Source of the DNA: CAZMCH01 sp964564735
Lineage (GTDB): Bacteria > Poribacteria > DTPJ01
Assembly: GCA_964564735.1 (NCBI GenBank)
Contig: CAZMCH010000018.1
Coordinates: 1-56,479 of the forward strand
Length of the DNA: 56,479 bases
Direction: 5' to 3'
Shown here: positions 17,809 to 26,947 of the stretch, in pieces
Position numbering within the stretch: the stretch's first letter is position 1
Layout of the letters: every line of letters starts with the position of its first letter
Translations under genes and position numbers: made by a program
The notes under the pieces: model-generated
What the model was told of the DNA's origin: nothing
The model's input: the letters and a program-made list of their open reading frames with translations, nothing else
Databases searched by the model: none

Positions 17809-18692
17809 TATTCTATATTTTGAGCCTGTTCCCTTACCTTTTCAATCTCATATTTAAGCTGGATGCAGTTAGCAGAAATCTGATAATCATTAGCCTTTGA
17901 TGAGATTGTGTTAACTTCTCGATTAATCTCTTGTAGGATGAAATCCAGTTGCCTTCCAATAGACTCATCTGTGTCATTTAGATAATATTCCATCTGCGAA
18001 ATGTGACTACGGAGTCTTACTAATTCTTCTGTTATATCGCATTTATCCGCCATCATGGCAACTTCCATTGCCAATCTTGATTCATCAATTAATTGATTTT
18101 GCATCATATCTTCTATTCTCTTTTGAAGACGTTGACGATACTCCTCAATAACTAACGGAGAGCGATTTTTTATAATGTCTATGAGTTCCTTCATTTCATC
18201 AAGTCGCTTGGTTATATCTAATAGCATTGCAGAACCTTCAGTTTCTCTTGTATGTATAAGTTGATCTGTTGCCATAACCAATGCTTGATAGATAGAAGAC
18301 CATATCTGTTCTACATCTTCCTTTGATTCCTCAACTGTTATTACTCCGGGAAAGCCTGCAAGCGTTATAAGGTCTATTGGATCAGTAAATGATAATTCAT
18401 CACGTAGAGACTCAAGCTGACGCCAATATTCTTTTGCCAAATCATGATCAACAACAACTTTACTTTTAAGATATGAATTATTCTTATTTAATTCTATCAC
18501 TATAGTAATTTGACCTCGTTTTATCCTACTTTTTATATAATTTATTATCTGTTGTTCATAGGATAGGATTGATTCTGGTAGTTTGGTCGTAATATTGAAA
18601 CCCTTGCTATTCACTGATTTGATTTCCACAGAGATACTCATTGAATCGATGCTTGTTTCCCCACGACCAAAACCTGTCATACTTTTTATCAT
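17808..18692 (-). CDS. yicC: YicC/YloC family endoribonuclease
   Basis: A 294-residue YicC family protein, starting MIKSMTGFGRGE and ending with the family C-terminal pattern GRQLDFILQEINREVNTISSKAND. Members are endoribonucleases implicated in small RNA decay and stationary-phase survival. It is the first gene of the yicC-gmk-rpoZ-coaBC-rsmA series and lies under a consensus promoter at 18755-18783. A GGAAGG site precedes the ATG. Confidence 0.93.
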   Translation of the reverse strand: MIKSMTGFGRGETSIDSMSISVEIKSVNSKGFNITTKLPESILSYEQQIINYIKSRIKRGQITIVIELNKNNSYLKSKVVVDHDLAKEYWRQLESLRDELSFTDPIDLITLAGFPGVITVEESKEDVEQIWSSIYQALVMATDQLIHTRETEGSAMLLDITKRLDEMKELIDIIKNRSPLVIEEYRQRLQKRIEDMMQNQLIDESRLAMEVAMMADKCDITEELVRLRSHISQMEYYLNDTDESIGRQLDFILQEINREVNTISSKANDYQISANCIQLKYEIEKVREQAQNIE

Positions 18693-18754
18693 CTACATCA
18701 AAACCTTCCATATTAAATTTAAATCATTATAGAATCAACTGTTTGGCAAGCCTA

Positions 18755-18783
18755 ATTATATCTGATCTATGACTGATTGTCAA
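18755..18783 (-). promoter_or_regulatory. Consensus sigma70 promoter for the yicC cluster
   Basis: On the minus strand a perfect TTGACA (18783-18778), a 17-bp spacer and a perfect TATAAT (18760-18755). Transcription should begin near 18748, about 55 nt before the yicC ATG. It is the best promoter in the window. Confidence 0.88.
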
Positions 18784-18835
18784 TGGTTGAAGATTTAAGG
18801 CAGACTGCATTAATTTAATAGGCAACACAATGCTA

Positions 18836-18841
18836 TATAAT
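18836..18841 (+). promoter_or_regulatory. Candidate -10 element upstream of a small ORF
   Basis: TATAAT, preceded by TGCTA, lies 32 bp before the ATG of the 25-codon ORF. A good -35 is not visible (only an AT-rich TTTAAT-like hexamer), so support is moderate. Confidence 0.4.
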
Positions 18842-18873
18842 CCATATAGAATAGATAAACAAAGGAGAAACAG

Positions 18874-18951
18874 ATGGATAGGGATATTATAGAAGAAGAT
18901 AACCACATAAGACAAGAGGAAATAAACATCGAGACTTACTCGGTTTGGTGA
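18874..18951 (+). CDS. Small ORF, 25 residues, unknown
   Basis: A short frame MDRDIIEEDNH...ETYSVW with AAAGGAG six to seven bases before its ATG and a TATAAT-like element upstream. It is acidic and has no membrane segment. It lies in the divergent region between yicC and the J-domain gene. It could be a genuine small protein or a relic of an earlier gene; sequence alone cannot decide. Confidence 0.35.
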   Translation: MDRDIIEEDNHIRQEEINIETYSVW

Positions 18952-19069
18952 GATAGTCATAAAAAGACGTTTATATGGAAATAGCAACGGTGAATATTGC
19001 TTTCTATTTAATGAATATATGAACAGAAGATCAAATTGATCAGCAACTTCAAGAAAACTTCAGCCAACC

Positions 19070-19098
19070 TTGACATAATTAACATTTTGGCATATACT
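19070..19098 (+). promoter_or_regulatory. Strong sigma70 promoter for the J-domain gene
   Basis: TTGACA (19070-19075), a 17-bp spacer and TATACT (19093-19098). The expected start is near 19105, leaving about 42 nt before the GTG at 19147. Confidence 0.82.
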
Positions 19099-19146
19099 GA
19101 GATTGCCTAAAACTATAAAAAAAGCTTTTGATGAAAACACAAATCA

Positions 19147-21279
19147 GTGTCAACTATTATGATAAAAAGAAGAATTATTGACCTTCTGGATGATGAAGAA
19201 AATATCGAGATTGTATCTGATACAGAAATAAATCAACTGGATAATACTTTCATTCGCCAGATTAAACAAGATAATGAAGACGATGAAGGGCTTTCTACTA
19301 GGAAAAAATTTCTTCTATTAGATTGGGATACGGTTAACAAGCAGTTAAAAAGCTATGGTTTTAGTAAAGTTGATGATCTAAGCCTGAATTTCATTCAGGA
19401 CTATGACAAAAATTATATTATAAATAACGAGTCAGAAAATGAATTCGACTTCTCATCAGACACAGTTCCCTTTTCGACAAAATATAATATTGCCTTTGCC
19501 ATATCATACTCCGAAGTAATAAATACCCTTAACAATACAGAAAACTGCGAAATATATGCAAGCGATGAAATCAAGAGCATATTTACAAAATACAATATAC
19601 CTATAAACTCAGGATTAAATATAGTTGATTTTAGCAAGCTCTCATTGGATATGAAAAAAGAGCTTGTTTGGCCTATGGTTCAAAATCTTTATAGAGCATT
19701 ATCTATCAGGAAGGCAGCGCAAATTTTTCCAGAAGGTGTTTCTGGTAAAATTGCCTATGAAGCCTTAATGTCTGAATGTAAAAATGAGCAATTAGCTATT
19801 CATCTATCCAAATATGCCAAACTCAATATATCTGATTACGATACTATTTATTTCTCTAACCCTTCTGATCTCGAAATAAAATACCATATAGCAAGCTATT
19901 GCCTTAATCATATTCGAGATATAAAACACACACAGAATCCACAAAAAGAAGAAACCCAAGAAAATGAGGAAAAAGAAGATAAAAAAGATATAGAAAATCA
20001 AGAAGATAGCGAAAAAGAGCGCGCAGAAGCCATTAACAATATAGAAAATGAATACATATCGGCATTTAAGAGGCTTAATAAAAATAAGTCATTTTGGGAC
20101 AAAATCAATCTCGATGATATACTCCAAATGGGAAAAGACGTTATTGATGCTATTAGAGAAGAAGTAAATATATTCAATAAACTAAAACAGGAAATTTTTT
20201 ATAGACTAAGTGGAAAATCAAAGATTGTTATAGAAGACGAAGAGCTTGCGAGAATTATAAAAGGTCAGAATCCAAATTTTGATATGGCTTCACAATATCT
20301 AAGCATTTTTTTTGAGCCAAGTGATTACTATAAAATACTTGGACTAAGCAATTCAAAGAAAATCACCGAAAGAGAAGTAAAGGACGCATTCAAGAAACTT
20401 GCAAAAATATATCATCCCGACAAAAACCCAAATGATCCTTATAAAGAAGAAAAAGAACATAGGTTCAAGCTATTGCTTGAGGCAAAAGATGCAATACTAA
20501 AAAATATTAAATCAAGTAATGAAAGGATAACAGAATTTCGTGATGATGTCTCATTAACAAACTATCTCGGCAAAATAAGCAGTTTATTTGATAATTATGA
20601 GAAACAGGAAAATAACATTGAGCAATACGAAAATAAATCGCTTCAACAGGATGATATTATACAGGAGGATATAGGAATGGAAAATACAACTGATGAGATA
20701 ATTCAGGATTTTATCGTTGATGGTGAATATCTTGGTCCATATTTTGAAGAAATGAGAATATTATCATCTCTTGTTGATGGTTGGAAAGGGAAAACAGTTC
20801 TTGTTTTAGGCGCAGGTCGTGAACCAGAGGATTTTTCAATACCAGTTATTCTTGCTCAAATGGGCGCTGATGTTACGGCTATAGACATAAATTATAACGG
20901 TCCTGAAGTATATAGAGGCTGTAAATATATTAGGGAAAGCATAGATAGGGCTGATCAGATTTTTTGTGACAGAAAATTTGATATATTGATAAGCACCGCT
21001 GTTTTTGGCGTTCCTTTTACAAACTGGGCAATTAAGCAATATTCTATGAATCCATTTAAAGATGGATTTAATGAAAGAATAAGAGATTTAGAGCTAGGTG
21101 TATTGGAATCTTTGCTAAAAATAACAAAAAAAGGCGGTTGGCATTTCCATTATAACAAAGATTTAAACCCTCAGAGTTGGACATTTAATGAAGACGATAT
21201 AAAAAAACTCGGTTATGAATCATCATTTCATCCTGAAAACCATCCAAATTCCAAATGTGTATGGTTTATAAAGGCTTGA
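19147..21279 (+). CDS. J-domain protein fused to a methyltransferase-like domain
   Basis: A 710-residue soluble protein. Residues 1-260 have no recognised domain. Residues of about 260-305 are a highly charged Glu/Lys linker. A J-domain lies at about 393-458 (DYYKILGLSN, then HPD near 423-425 in IYHPDKNPNDP, then FKLLLEAKDAILKN), the signature of DnaJ-type co-chaperones that stimulate Hsp70. Residues of about 540-710 look like a Rossmann SAM-dependent methyltransferase (VLVLGAGREPED, then VTAIDINYNG, then FDILISTAVFG). No G/F region or zinc domain is present. The start may be GTG at 19147 or ATG at 19159; neither has a clear ribosome site. Role unknown. Confidence 0.75.
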   Translation: MSTIMIKRRIIDLLDDEENIEIVSDTEINQLDNTFIRQIKQDNEDDEGLSTRKKFLLLDWDTVNKQLKSYGFSKVDDLSLNFIQDYDKNYIINNESENEFDFSSDTVPFSTKYNIAFAISYSEVINTLNNTENCEIYASDEIKSIFTKYNIPINSGLNIVDFSKLSLDMKKELVWPMVQNLYRALSIRKAAQIFPEGVSGKIAYEALMSECKNEQLAIHLSKYAKLNISDYDTIYFSNPSDLEIKYHIASYCLNHIRDIKHTQNPQKEETQENEEKEDKKDIENQEDSEKERAEAINNIENEYISAFKRLNKNKSFWDKINLDDILQMGKDVIDAIREEVNIFNKLKQEIFYRLSGKSKIVIEDEELARIIKGQNPNFDMASQYLSIFFEPSDYYKILGLSNSKKITEREVKDAFKKLAKIYHPDKNPNDPYKEEKEHRFKLLLEAKDAILKNIKSSNERITEFRDDVSLTNYLGKISSLFDNYEKQENNIEQYENKSLQQDDIIQEDIGMENTTDEIIQDFIVDGEYLGPYFEEMRILSSLVDGWKGKTVLVLGAGREPEDFSIPVILAQMGADVTAIDINYNGPEVYRGCKYIRESIDRADQIFCDRKFDILISTAVFGVPFTNWAIKQYSMNPFKDGFNERIRDLELGVLESLLKITKKGGWHFHYNKDLNPQSWTFNEDDIKKLGYESSFHPENHPNSKCVWFIKA

Positions 21280-21494
21280 TTATTGATATAATGTGCAAAA
21301 CATAATTATATGAAGTTTAAGAAATTGATCGGATCATCTTATGGGGTTAAGAATCTTTTACATAAAACAACTTTTTCAATTAATAAAACACAAATATACA
21401 ATGAATCAATTAAAAAATAGCTGAGCTTTTGGCAGGTATTGTTGATCCATATTAATTGTATAAATAAATGTAATCCATAAGACTTGAAATACGT

Positions 21495-21523
21495 TTGTCA
21501 TCTTTGTATCATTATTTTATATG
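21495..21523 (+). promoter_or_regulatory. Candidate promoter for the YkgJ-like gene
   Basis: TTGTCA (21495-21500), a 17-bp spacer and TATATG (21518-21523), about 35 bases before the ATG at 21558. Matches are 5 of 6 and 4 of 6. Confidence 0.4.
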
Positions 21524-21557
21524 ATATATTACTAAAACCTTATGGGAAAGTGAACTT

Positions 21558-22490
21558 ATGAAGGTTGATGAAATAAAAGAATTGGCTTCCGAATTAAATT
21601 TAGACAATATTCTTATAAAGCCTGAGGATGTTATATTCAGCATGGAGGAAAAAGGCGACCTTAAGACTACCTTTCCGATTCCAGATTGTAGCAATTGCGC
21701 AGAGAAATGCTGTCCTAGAGGCGTTGCAGTATCTCTTTTTGATGTAGCAAGATTTATTGATATAAAGCTTGATAGCTTTCTTGCGGGAGTATTTAAGGGA
21801 TATGTAGAATTGTTTTTTGCTTCTGATGGTGGAAAAAATGTCGAGCTATCACGTCCATATATGGCAGGACAAGATATAAAATCAAAAGACTGTGTATTTA
21901 TGGATGAAGAAAGAAAGTGCAGTATATACGAAAATAGACCACTTATATGTCGTGCATATCCTATAGGAATAAGACTTGATGAGAATCGCAATAAATTGGC
22001 TCTTTGGATGGGGGGATGTAAAAACTTTACAATATCTAATAACGAAGAAGCTTTCAGAAAGCTATTTCTCAGCGCAGTGCAAGATTATAATGAAAAAGTT
22101 ACAGCCAATTCTCTGCTTATGTATTCAAGAAATCGCCTAAGAGATTTGGGCTATGGAAAATATATGGAAGATGATTGGGAGATCATGATCGAATATGATA
22201 AAAGGAATAAAGAGCTACAGAAACAGGTTAATGATCTTAAGGAATCAGTTGATCGCCTAAGAATGCCTCAGGATTATACCTCAACAATCCAGAGATTACA
22301 TGCAGATAATGAATGGCTAAAAGAAAGGTTGGTAAATCTTGAAAAGGAAATGCTACTGCAAAGTGAAAGGTCTCATTCAGTCATTTCGGATTTGACGACT
22401 CAAATATCATCGGAGTATAGAAAATTATTGGAAAATATTGTTCAACTACAAAGCCAAAATCGTGAAAATAAAGGTTTTTGGCGAAAATAA
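21558..22490 (+). CDS. YkgJ-type cysteine-cluster protein with coiled-coil tail
   Basis: A 310-residue protein. The N-terminal part has the YkgJ cysteine cluster CSNCAEKCCP (Cys44, 47, 51, 52), then KDCVFMDEERKCSIYENRPLICRAYPIG and a final GGC. Proteins of this family are thought to chelate zinc or iron, though their biochemical role is mostly open. Residues of about 215-300 are a coiled coil rich in Glu, Lys, Leu and Gln. It lies 44 bp before the HtrA protease gene and is probably co-transcribed with it. Confidence 0.8.
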   Translation: MKVDEIKELASELNLDNILIKPEDVIFSMEEKGDLKTTFPIPDCSNCAEKCCPRGVAVSLFDVARFIDIKLDSFLAGVFKGYVELFFASDGGKNVELSRPYMAGQDIKSKDCVFMDEERKCSIYENRPLICRAYPIGIRLDENRNKLALWMGGCKNFTISNNEEAFRKLFLSAVQDYNEKVTANSLLMYSRNRLRDLGYGKYMEDDWEIMIEYDKRNKELQKQVNDLKESVDRLRMPQDYTSTIQRLHADNEWLKERLVNLEKEMLLQSERSHSVISDLTTQISSEYRKLLENIVQLQSQNRENKGFWRK

Positions 22491-22534
22491 AAGCAATCCT
22501 ATTCTAATAAAAACTAATATTGGAGGGTTAGTAT

Positions 22535-24064
22535 ATGAAAATAAAAAACAGTGATAGAAAATTATTTTTTATTTCTATTGGTTCTTTTGGATTGGGTGTT
22601 ATAGTATTGATTTTGGGGCTTTTATTTGGTTTACATATTGGCACTGCATCAAGCCAAGAAGACCTAGATTTATCATCAAAGCCCGATATGAAAATATTAC
22701 AGGACTTAAATAATGCCTATATTGAATTGGCAAAAACAGCGATCCCATCTGTTGTAAAAATAAGAAGCGAAAAAACAGCAAAAAGTTCTGATTCTGGATC
22801 AAGCCAACGTAGAAGTAATCCTTTTTCTGATCCATTTGATCCGTTCGGTGATATATTTAGATTTTTTGATGAAAATCCAATACCTAGACAAACCAGAGGT
22901 TGGGGTTCAGGATTTATCGTTGACAGAGATGGACACATCATAACTAACAATCATGTTATCGCTGGCGCAGATAAAATCAAGGTCACTCTTGATGATAAAC
23001 GAGAATTTGATGCAAAACTTATTGGAACAGACCCAGATACTGATATAGCGATTATTAAGGTTGATCGTGATAATTTGCCAGTAGCAAGACTTGGTGATTC
23101 CGATAAGATTCAGGTAGGGGAAATGGTTATCGCCATTGGTAGTCCTTTTGAGCTAACACGCACTGTTACAAATGGAATAGTTAGTGCAACTGGAAGATCA
23201 GGTACTGGCATTGGCATAACCTATGAAGATTTTATTCAGACAAACGCCGCTATCAATCCCGGAAATAGCGGAGGACCACTTGTAAATATTAGAGGGGAAG
23301 TTATTGGTATAAATACAGCAATTGCCACTGGTGGACTCAGCGGTGGTAATGTAGGAGTTGGATTCGCTATTCCGATCAATACTGCAAAAAATATCATGGA
23401 TCAGCTAATAAGTGGGAAAAAAGTTGTTAGGGGATGGCTAGGAGTCGCCCTACAACCTGTTGATAGTGATATTGCTGAAAAATACGGTCTTAAAGAGAAA
23501 AAAGGCGCTCTAATCTTAAATGTCAGTGGACCTGCCAAAGAAGCTGGTTTAAAAGCTGGTGACTTAATTATCGAATACAATGGAAAGACCGTTTCTGACA
23601 ATGCTCATCTTTCAAAAATGGTTGCTGCCTCTAAACCAAACGAAAAAATAAAAATAAAGGTTATAAGAGATAATAAAGAGAAAGATTTTACTGTCAAGTT
23701 AGCAGAGAGAACAGAGGAAGTTGTAAAAGCTATGAAAAGCTCTGAATCTGCTCCATTGGAAGATTCAGAGGAATGGATGGGAATGTCTGTTCAAGAACTC
23801 ACCGATTCTATTGCTCAAAGAATGGGATATGAAGGTCAAAGCGGTGTTGTTATTACTGATATTAGGGCAGATAGTCCTGCTATGCAAGTTGAAAACCCGC
23901 CTGCTCGTGGTGACTTAATACAGGAAATAGAAGGAATTAATATTAAAAGCATGGATGATTATCGCAAAGCAATAGAAAAAGTCAAAGAAGAACCACGTGT
24001 TATGGTTAGATTAAAACGTGCTTCTACTGGTGCTTCATGGTATATAGTCCTCAAGAAAGAATAA
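22535..24064 (+). CDS. HtrA/DegP-type serine protease with two PDZ domains
   Basis: An envelope quality-control protease. An N-terminal membrane anchor (about residues 10-33) is followed by the trypsin-like domain with triad His140 (NNHVIAGA), Asp170 (DTDIAIIK) and Ser245 (NPGNSGGPLV). Two PDZ domains follow (about 295-390, with GWLGVALQP and AKEAGLKAGDLI, and about 415-505). The uncleaved hydrophobic segment suggests membrane anchoring or an exported form. A strong GGAGGG site precedes the ATG. The flexible loop (about 80-118) is rich in Ser, Pro and Phe. Confidence 0.93.
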   Translation: MKIKNSDRKLFFISIGSFGLGVIVLILGLLFGLHIGTASSQEDLDLSSKPDMKILQDLNNAYIELAKTAIPSVVKIRSEKTAKSSDSGSSQRRSNPFSDPFDPFGDIFRFFDENPIPRQTRGWGSGFIVDRDGHIITNNHVIAGADKIKVTLDDKREFDAKLIGTDPDTDIAIIKVDRDNLPVARLGDSDKIQVGEMVIAIGSPFELTRTVTNGIVSATGRSGTGIGITYEDFIQTNAAINPGNSGGPLVNIRGEVIGINTAIATGGLSGGNVGVGFAIPINTAKNIMDQLISGKKVVRGWLGVALQPVDSDIAEKYGLKEKKGALILNVSGPAKEAGLKAGDLIIEYNGKTVSDNAHLSKMVAASKPNEKIKIKVIRDNKEKDFTVKLAERTEEVVKAMKSSESAPLEDSEEWMGMSVQELTDSIAQRMGYEGQSGVVITDIRADSPAMQVENPPARGDLIQEIEGINIKSMDDYRKAIEKVKEEPRVMVRLKRASTGASWYIVLKKE

Positions 24065-24078
24065 TGTAGATTTTTTAT

Positions 24079-24104
24079 ATAGGACACGGGACACCGTGTC
24101 CTAT
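24079..24104. repeat. Perfect hairpin ATAGGACACGG/CCGTGTCCTAT
   Basis: An 11-bp perfect stem with a GACA loop, 15 bases after the HtrA stop. A T-run precedes rather than follows it on the plus strand, so it is not a textbook terminator for htrA. It resembles dispersed GGACAC palindromes seen in other bacteria. Confidence 0.6.
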
Positions 24105-24185
24105 ATTCATCAAACCATCCATATTGCTTCTTCGATTCTTCTATTTTGCCCACCAATTAGGACAGATGCTATACAAAACTTTTCA

Positions 24186-24214
24186 TTGACCTTTTCATGC
24201 AATTATGCTATATT
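24186..24214 (+). promoter_or_regulatory. Extended -10 promoter for the DRE-TIM synthase gene
   Basis: TTGACC (24186-24191), a 17-bp spacer and TATATT (24209-24214) preceded by TGC, the extended -10 pattern. The leader of about 150 nt is long enough to hold regulation, but I recognise no riboswitch. Confidence 0.7.
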
Positions 24215-24372
24215 TTATTTTGTAAACTATCCAAAAGTTATTTAACCTACTGTTTGATTCCTCTCAGCATAGGTCAATTCATTGTTTGATAAACATTGCA
24301 CAACATAATTACGATAAAAGTATATTATTTTGTGATAAAAGATTAATTAGAAATGAACGGGGGAAAGGAAAA

Positions 24373-25746
24373 TTGACAAAAAAAGAACTAATTGAAGTAG
24401 AAAATCCTAATTTATATGAAGACATCTTTGATTTTGATAATGTCCCAGCAATAAAATTTGATAGCAAGATATACGAAGAAATTGATGGCAAGCTTGTAGA
24501 ATTTGACCCAAATGAAGCAATAAAACGAGAGTTAGTTGTTACAGATACGACATTCAGAGATGGGCAACAGGCAAGACCACCTTATACAGTTCAGCAAACA
24601 GTTGAATTATTTGACTTAATCGCAAAACTTGGTGGACCTAATGGTGTTATAAGATGGAGTGAATTTTTTCTTTACAGCCCAAAAGATAGAGAAGCTGTTG
24701 AAAAATGTCTTGAACTTGGTCATGAATATCCGCTTGTTACGGGATGGATAAGACCAAGCAAAGGCGAATTTAAGCCAGTTAAAGAGTTGGGTTTGCATGA
24801 AACAGGTATGCTTACATCTTGTTCTGATTACCATATCTTTTATAAATTAAGAAGCGATAGAAAGAAAATACTAGACGAATATATCTCTATGGTTGAGATG
24901 GCTATATCAGAAGGTGTTAGAGTCAGATGCCACATGGAAGATATAACCAGAGCAGATATTGATGGCTTTGTTGTTCCTTTCGTTCACAAGCTGATGGAAA
25001 TTTCTGAACAAGTTCCTGAGCATCTAAAAGTAAAAATAAGGTTATGTGATACATTGGGACTTGGTATCTCATATCCCGGTGTAGCCATTCCAAGAAGCAT
25101 ACCAAAATTGATATACAAGATGGTAAATGAGTGTGGTGTTCCACATGAAAGACTAGAATGGCATGGACACAATGATTTCCATAAAGTTCATGTCAATGCG
25201 ACTACGACATGGTTATATGGCTGTAATGCAGTAAATACAACACTATTTGGTTTTGGTGAAAGAACAGGAAATCCACCTTTGGAAGGTGCAATCATCGAAT
25301 ATATTGCATTAAAAGGCGATATAAATGGAATTGATACAAGAGTTATAACTGAAATAGCAGAATACTATATTAATCATATCGGAGCTGAAATCCCAACTTT
25401 TTACCCATTTGTTGGCAAAAACTTCAATGTTACAAGGGCAGGTATTCATGCAGACGGTTTATCAAAAGATGAACGTATTTATAACATCTTTAATACAAGC
25501 AAACTACTTAATAAGCCTCCTCGTGTAAGTATAAATGACAAATCAGGTGTTGATGGTGTCGCTCTTTGGGTTAATGAGCATCTTGGTCTACATGGTGAAC
25601 ACAAAGCCAGCAAAACTGCTGTTGCAAAGATTGCCAGATGGGTCAAAGATCAATATGATGTGCATGGTAGAATTACATCCATATCTGACGAAGAAATGCT
25701 TGAACAAACAAAACTCCATATGCCAGAACACTTTACTGATAAATAA
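24373..25746 (+). CDS. DRE-TIM acyltransferase, isopropylmalate/homocitrate/Re-citrate synthase family
   Basis: A 457-residue enzyme that by family condenses acetyl-CoA with a 2-oxoacid. The catalytic barrel has VTDTTFRDGQQARPPYT, RCHMEDITRAD, the metal ligands in EWHGHNDFHK, GFGERTGNPPLEG and a C-terminal TRAGIHADGL. The large C-terminal leucine-binding domain of LeuA is absent. A genuine leuA lies at 55373, so this copy probably does another reaction. Homocitrate or Re-citrate synthase are reasonable candidates, but the sequence does not decide. The start is TTG after GGGGGAAAGG; a longer frame to 24286 has no ribosome site. Confidence 0.8.
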   Translation: MTKKELIEVENPNLYEDIFDFDNVPAIKFDSKIYEEIDGKLVEFDPNEAIKRELVVTDTTFRDGQQARPPYTVQQTVELFDLIAKLGGPNGVIRWSEFFLYSPKDREAVEKCLELGHEYPLVTGWIRPSKGEFKPVKELGLHETGMLTSCSDYHIFYKLRSDRKKILDEYISMVEMAISEGVRVRCHMEDITRADIDGFVVPFVHKLMEISEQVPEHLKVKIRLCDTLGLGISYPGVAIPRSIPKLIYKMVNECGVPHERLEWHGHNDFHKVHVNATTTWLYGCNAVNTTLFGFGERTGNPPLEGAIIEYIALKGDINGIDTRVITEIAEYYINHIGAEIPTFYPFVGKNFNVTRAGIHADGLSKDERIYNIFNTSKLLNKPPRVSINDKSGVDGVALWVNEHLGLHGEHKASKTAVAKIARWVKDQYDVHGRITSISDEEMLEQTKLHMPEHFTDK

Positions 25747-25874
25747 CAATTTTCAATATGCGTAGTGGATTTTATATTCATTACGCATTATTTCTTATTT
25801 TATCCCTTCATGTTCTCGTCTCTTCATTAATAATCCTTTCGGTTAATTCATACAGCAAGGCGGAATACTTCATT

Positions 25875-26930
25875 ATGGTAAACACCAAATATTATGTTAC
25901 CACAACATCAGGACTTGAAGATGTAACGTGGACGGAAATAAAAACAAAACTGAAAAATGTCACTTTAGACGAAAAAAAGCCTGAGAGACTGTTATTTAAT
26001 TATTCAGGAGATCATAAAAATCTATTAAAAATCAGGTCTGCAGAAAATATTTATATCCATATTGGGACAATTACAGGCTTAACTCGAAGCCGTAATTCAC
26101 TCGGAGACATATTCAGGGCTGTTTCTAGCTTTGATTTTGATAATGCTCTTTTAATACATAAGGAACTTCACGGAGGCAAAGGCAAAAAACGACTTACATT
26201 TAGAATTTATTCTTCTATGGATAGCAGACATAATTTCAGACGAGTTGACGCCCAAAATTCTGCTGTATCCGCACTTGAAAAGAAACATGACTGGAAACTT
26301 GACCTTGAGACACCTATCCTTGAATTCCAGATGGACCTTGAGAATGATTCTGCACTATTTGGGCTAAAAATTACAGATGAAAGGCTTCATAGATGGGGAT
26401 ATAAAAACTCTCATGTTCCTGCATCATTAAAGCCATCAATAGCACATTGCTTAGTATTACTTTCTAATCCTATGCCATCTGATATTTTTATTGATCCGAT
26501 GTGTGGTGCTGGGACCATCGGCATTGAAAGAGCTTTTGCCTATCCATATCAACGAATAATTGCAGGTGATATAAGTGGAGAGTCAATCTCTTCTGCAAGG
26601 GAAAACATTCGTTCTAGCCATAAACCAATAGACCTAATGTTCTGGAATGTTTCCACAATACCAATTAAAGATCGTTCAATCGATAAACTTGTAAGTAATT
26701 TACCCTTTGGAAGGCAAACAGGCTCTCATTCGGAAAACCAGTATCTTTATGCAATTTTCTTTAAGGAAATGAAAAGAATAATGAAACCTAATGGCAAGGC
26801 TGTCTTGCTTACAACTGAAAGGGCTTTGATGAAAAATATCATTGCCAGACATAGAGATATAAAAATAGATAAACAAATATATATTGAAATTTCAGGTTTA
26901 AGAGCATGTATTTATGTTCTGAATTTCTGA
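25875..26930 (+). CDS. THUMP-domain RNA methyltransferase
   Basis: A 351-residue protein resembling Trm14/RlmL-type N2-guanine RNA methyltransferases. The N-terminal part (MVNTKYYVTTTSGLEDVTWTE) is the THUMP-linked RNA-binding region. The catalytic half has the SAM motif DPMCGAGTIGIERA and the catalytic SNLPFGRQ, a variant of the N-x-P-F/Y motif. The start at 25875 follows AAGGCGGA; the frame stays open to 25758, but the extra N-terminus is hydrophobic and unlike the family. Whether it modifies tRNA or rRNA is not clear. Confidence 0.82.
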   Translation: MVNTKYYVTTTSGLEDVTWTEIKTKLKNVTLDEKKPERLLFNYSGDHKNLLKIRSAENIYIHIGTITGLTRSRNSLGDIFRAVSSFDFDNALLIHKELHGGKGKKRLTFRIYSSMDSRHNFRRVDAQNSAVSALEKKHDWKLDLETPILEFQMDLENDSALFGLKITDERLHRWGYKNSHVPASLKPSIAHCLVLLSNPMPSDIFIDPMCGAGTIGIERAFAYPYQRIIAGDISGESISSARENIRSSHKPIDLMFWNVSTIPIKDRSIDKLVSNLPFGRQTGSHSENQYLYAIFFKEMKRIMKPNGKAVLLTTERALMKNIIARHRDIKIDKQIYIEISGLRACIYVLNF

Positions 26931-26947
26931 TAAAAAGGAGCAGGATA

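Larger units (their letters stand above)
18693..19146. other. Divergent intergenic region
   Basis: About 450 bases between the divergent yicC and J-domain genes. It contains the consensus yicC promoter, the small ORF at 18874-18951 and a strong rightward promoter at 19070-19098. No RNA gene was recognised. Confidence 0.6.
24065..24372. other. Intergenic region with hairpin and promoter
   Basis: About 310 bases. It contains the GGACAC hairpin (24079-24104), a good promoter (24186-24214) and a leader of about 150 nt before the TTG start at 24373. No small gene was recognised. Confidence 0.55.

Noticed and set aside
18727..18987. 86-residue leftward open frame between yicC and the J-domain gene
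   Set aside because: It overlaps the consensus yicC promoter and the small rightward ORF and has no ribosome site.
24079..24104. Textbook terminator for htrA
   Set aside because: The stem is perfect, but no U-run follows it in the rightward transcript.
25758..25874. Hydrophobic N-terminal extension of the THUMP methyltransferase
   Set aside because: Soluble family, no ribosome site, and a good site before the ATG at 25875.
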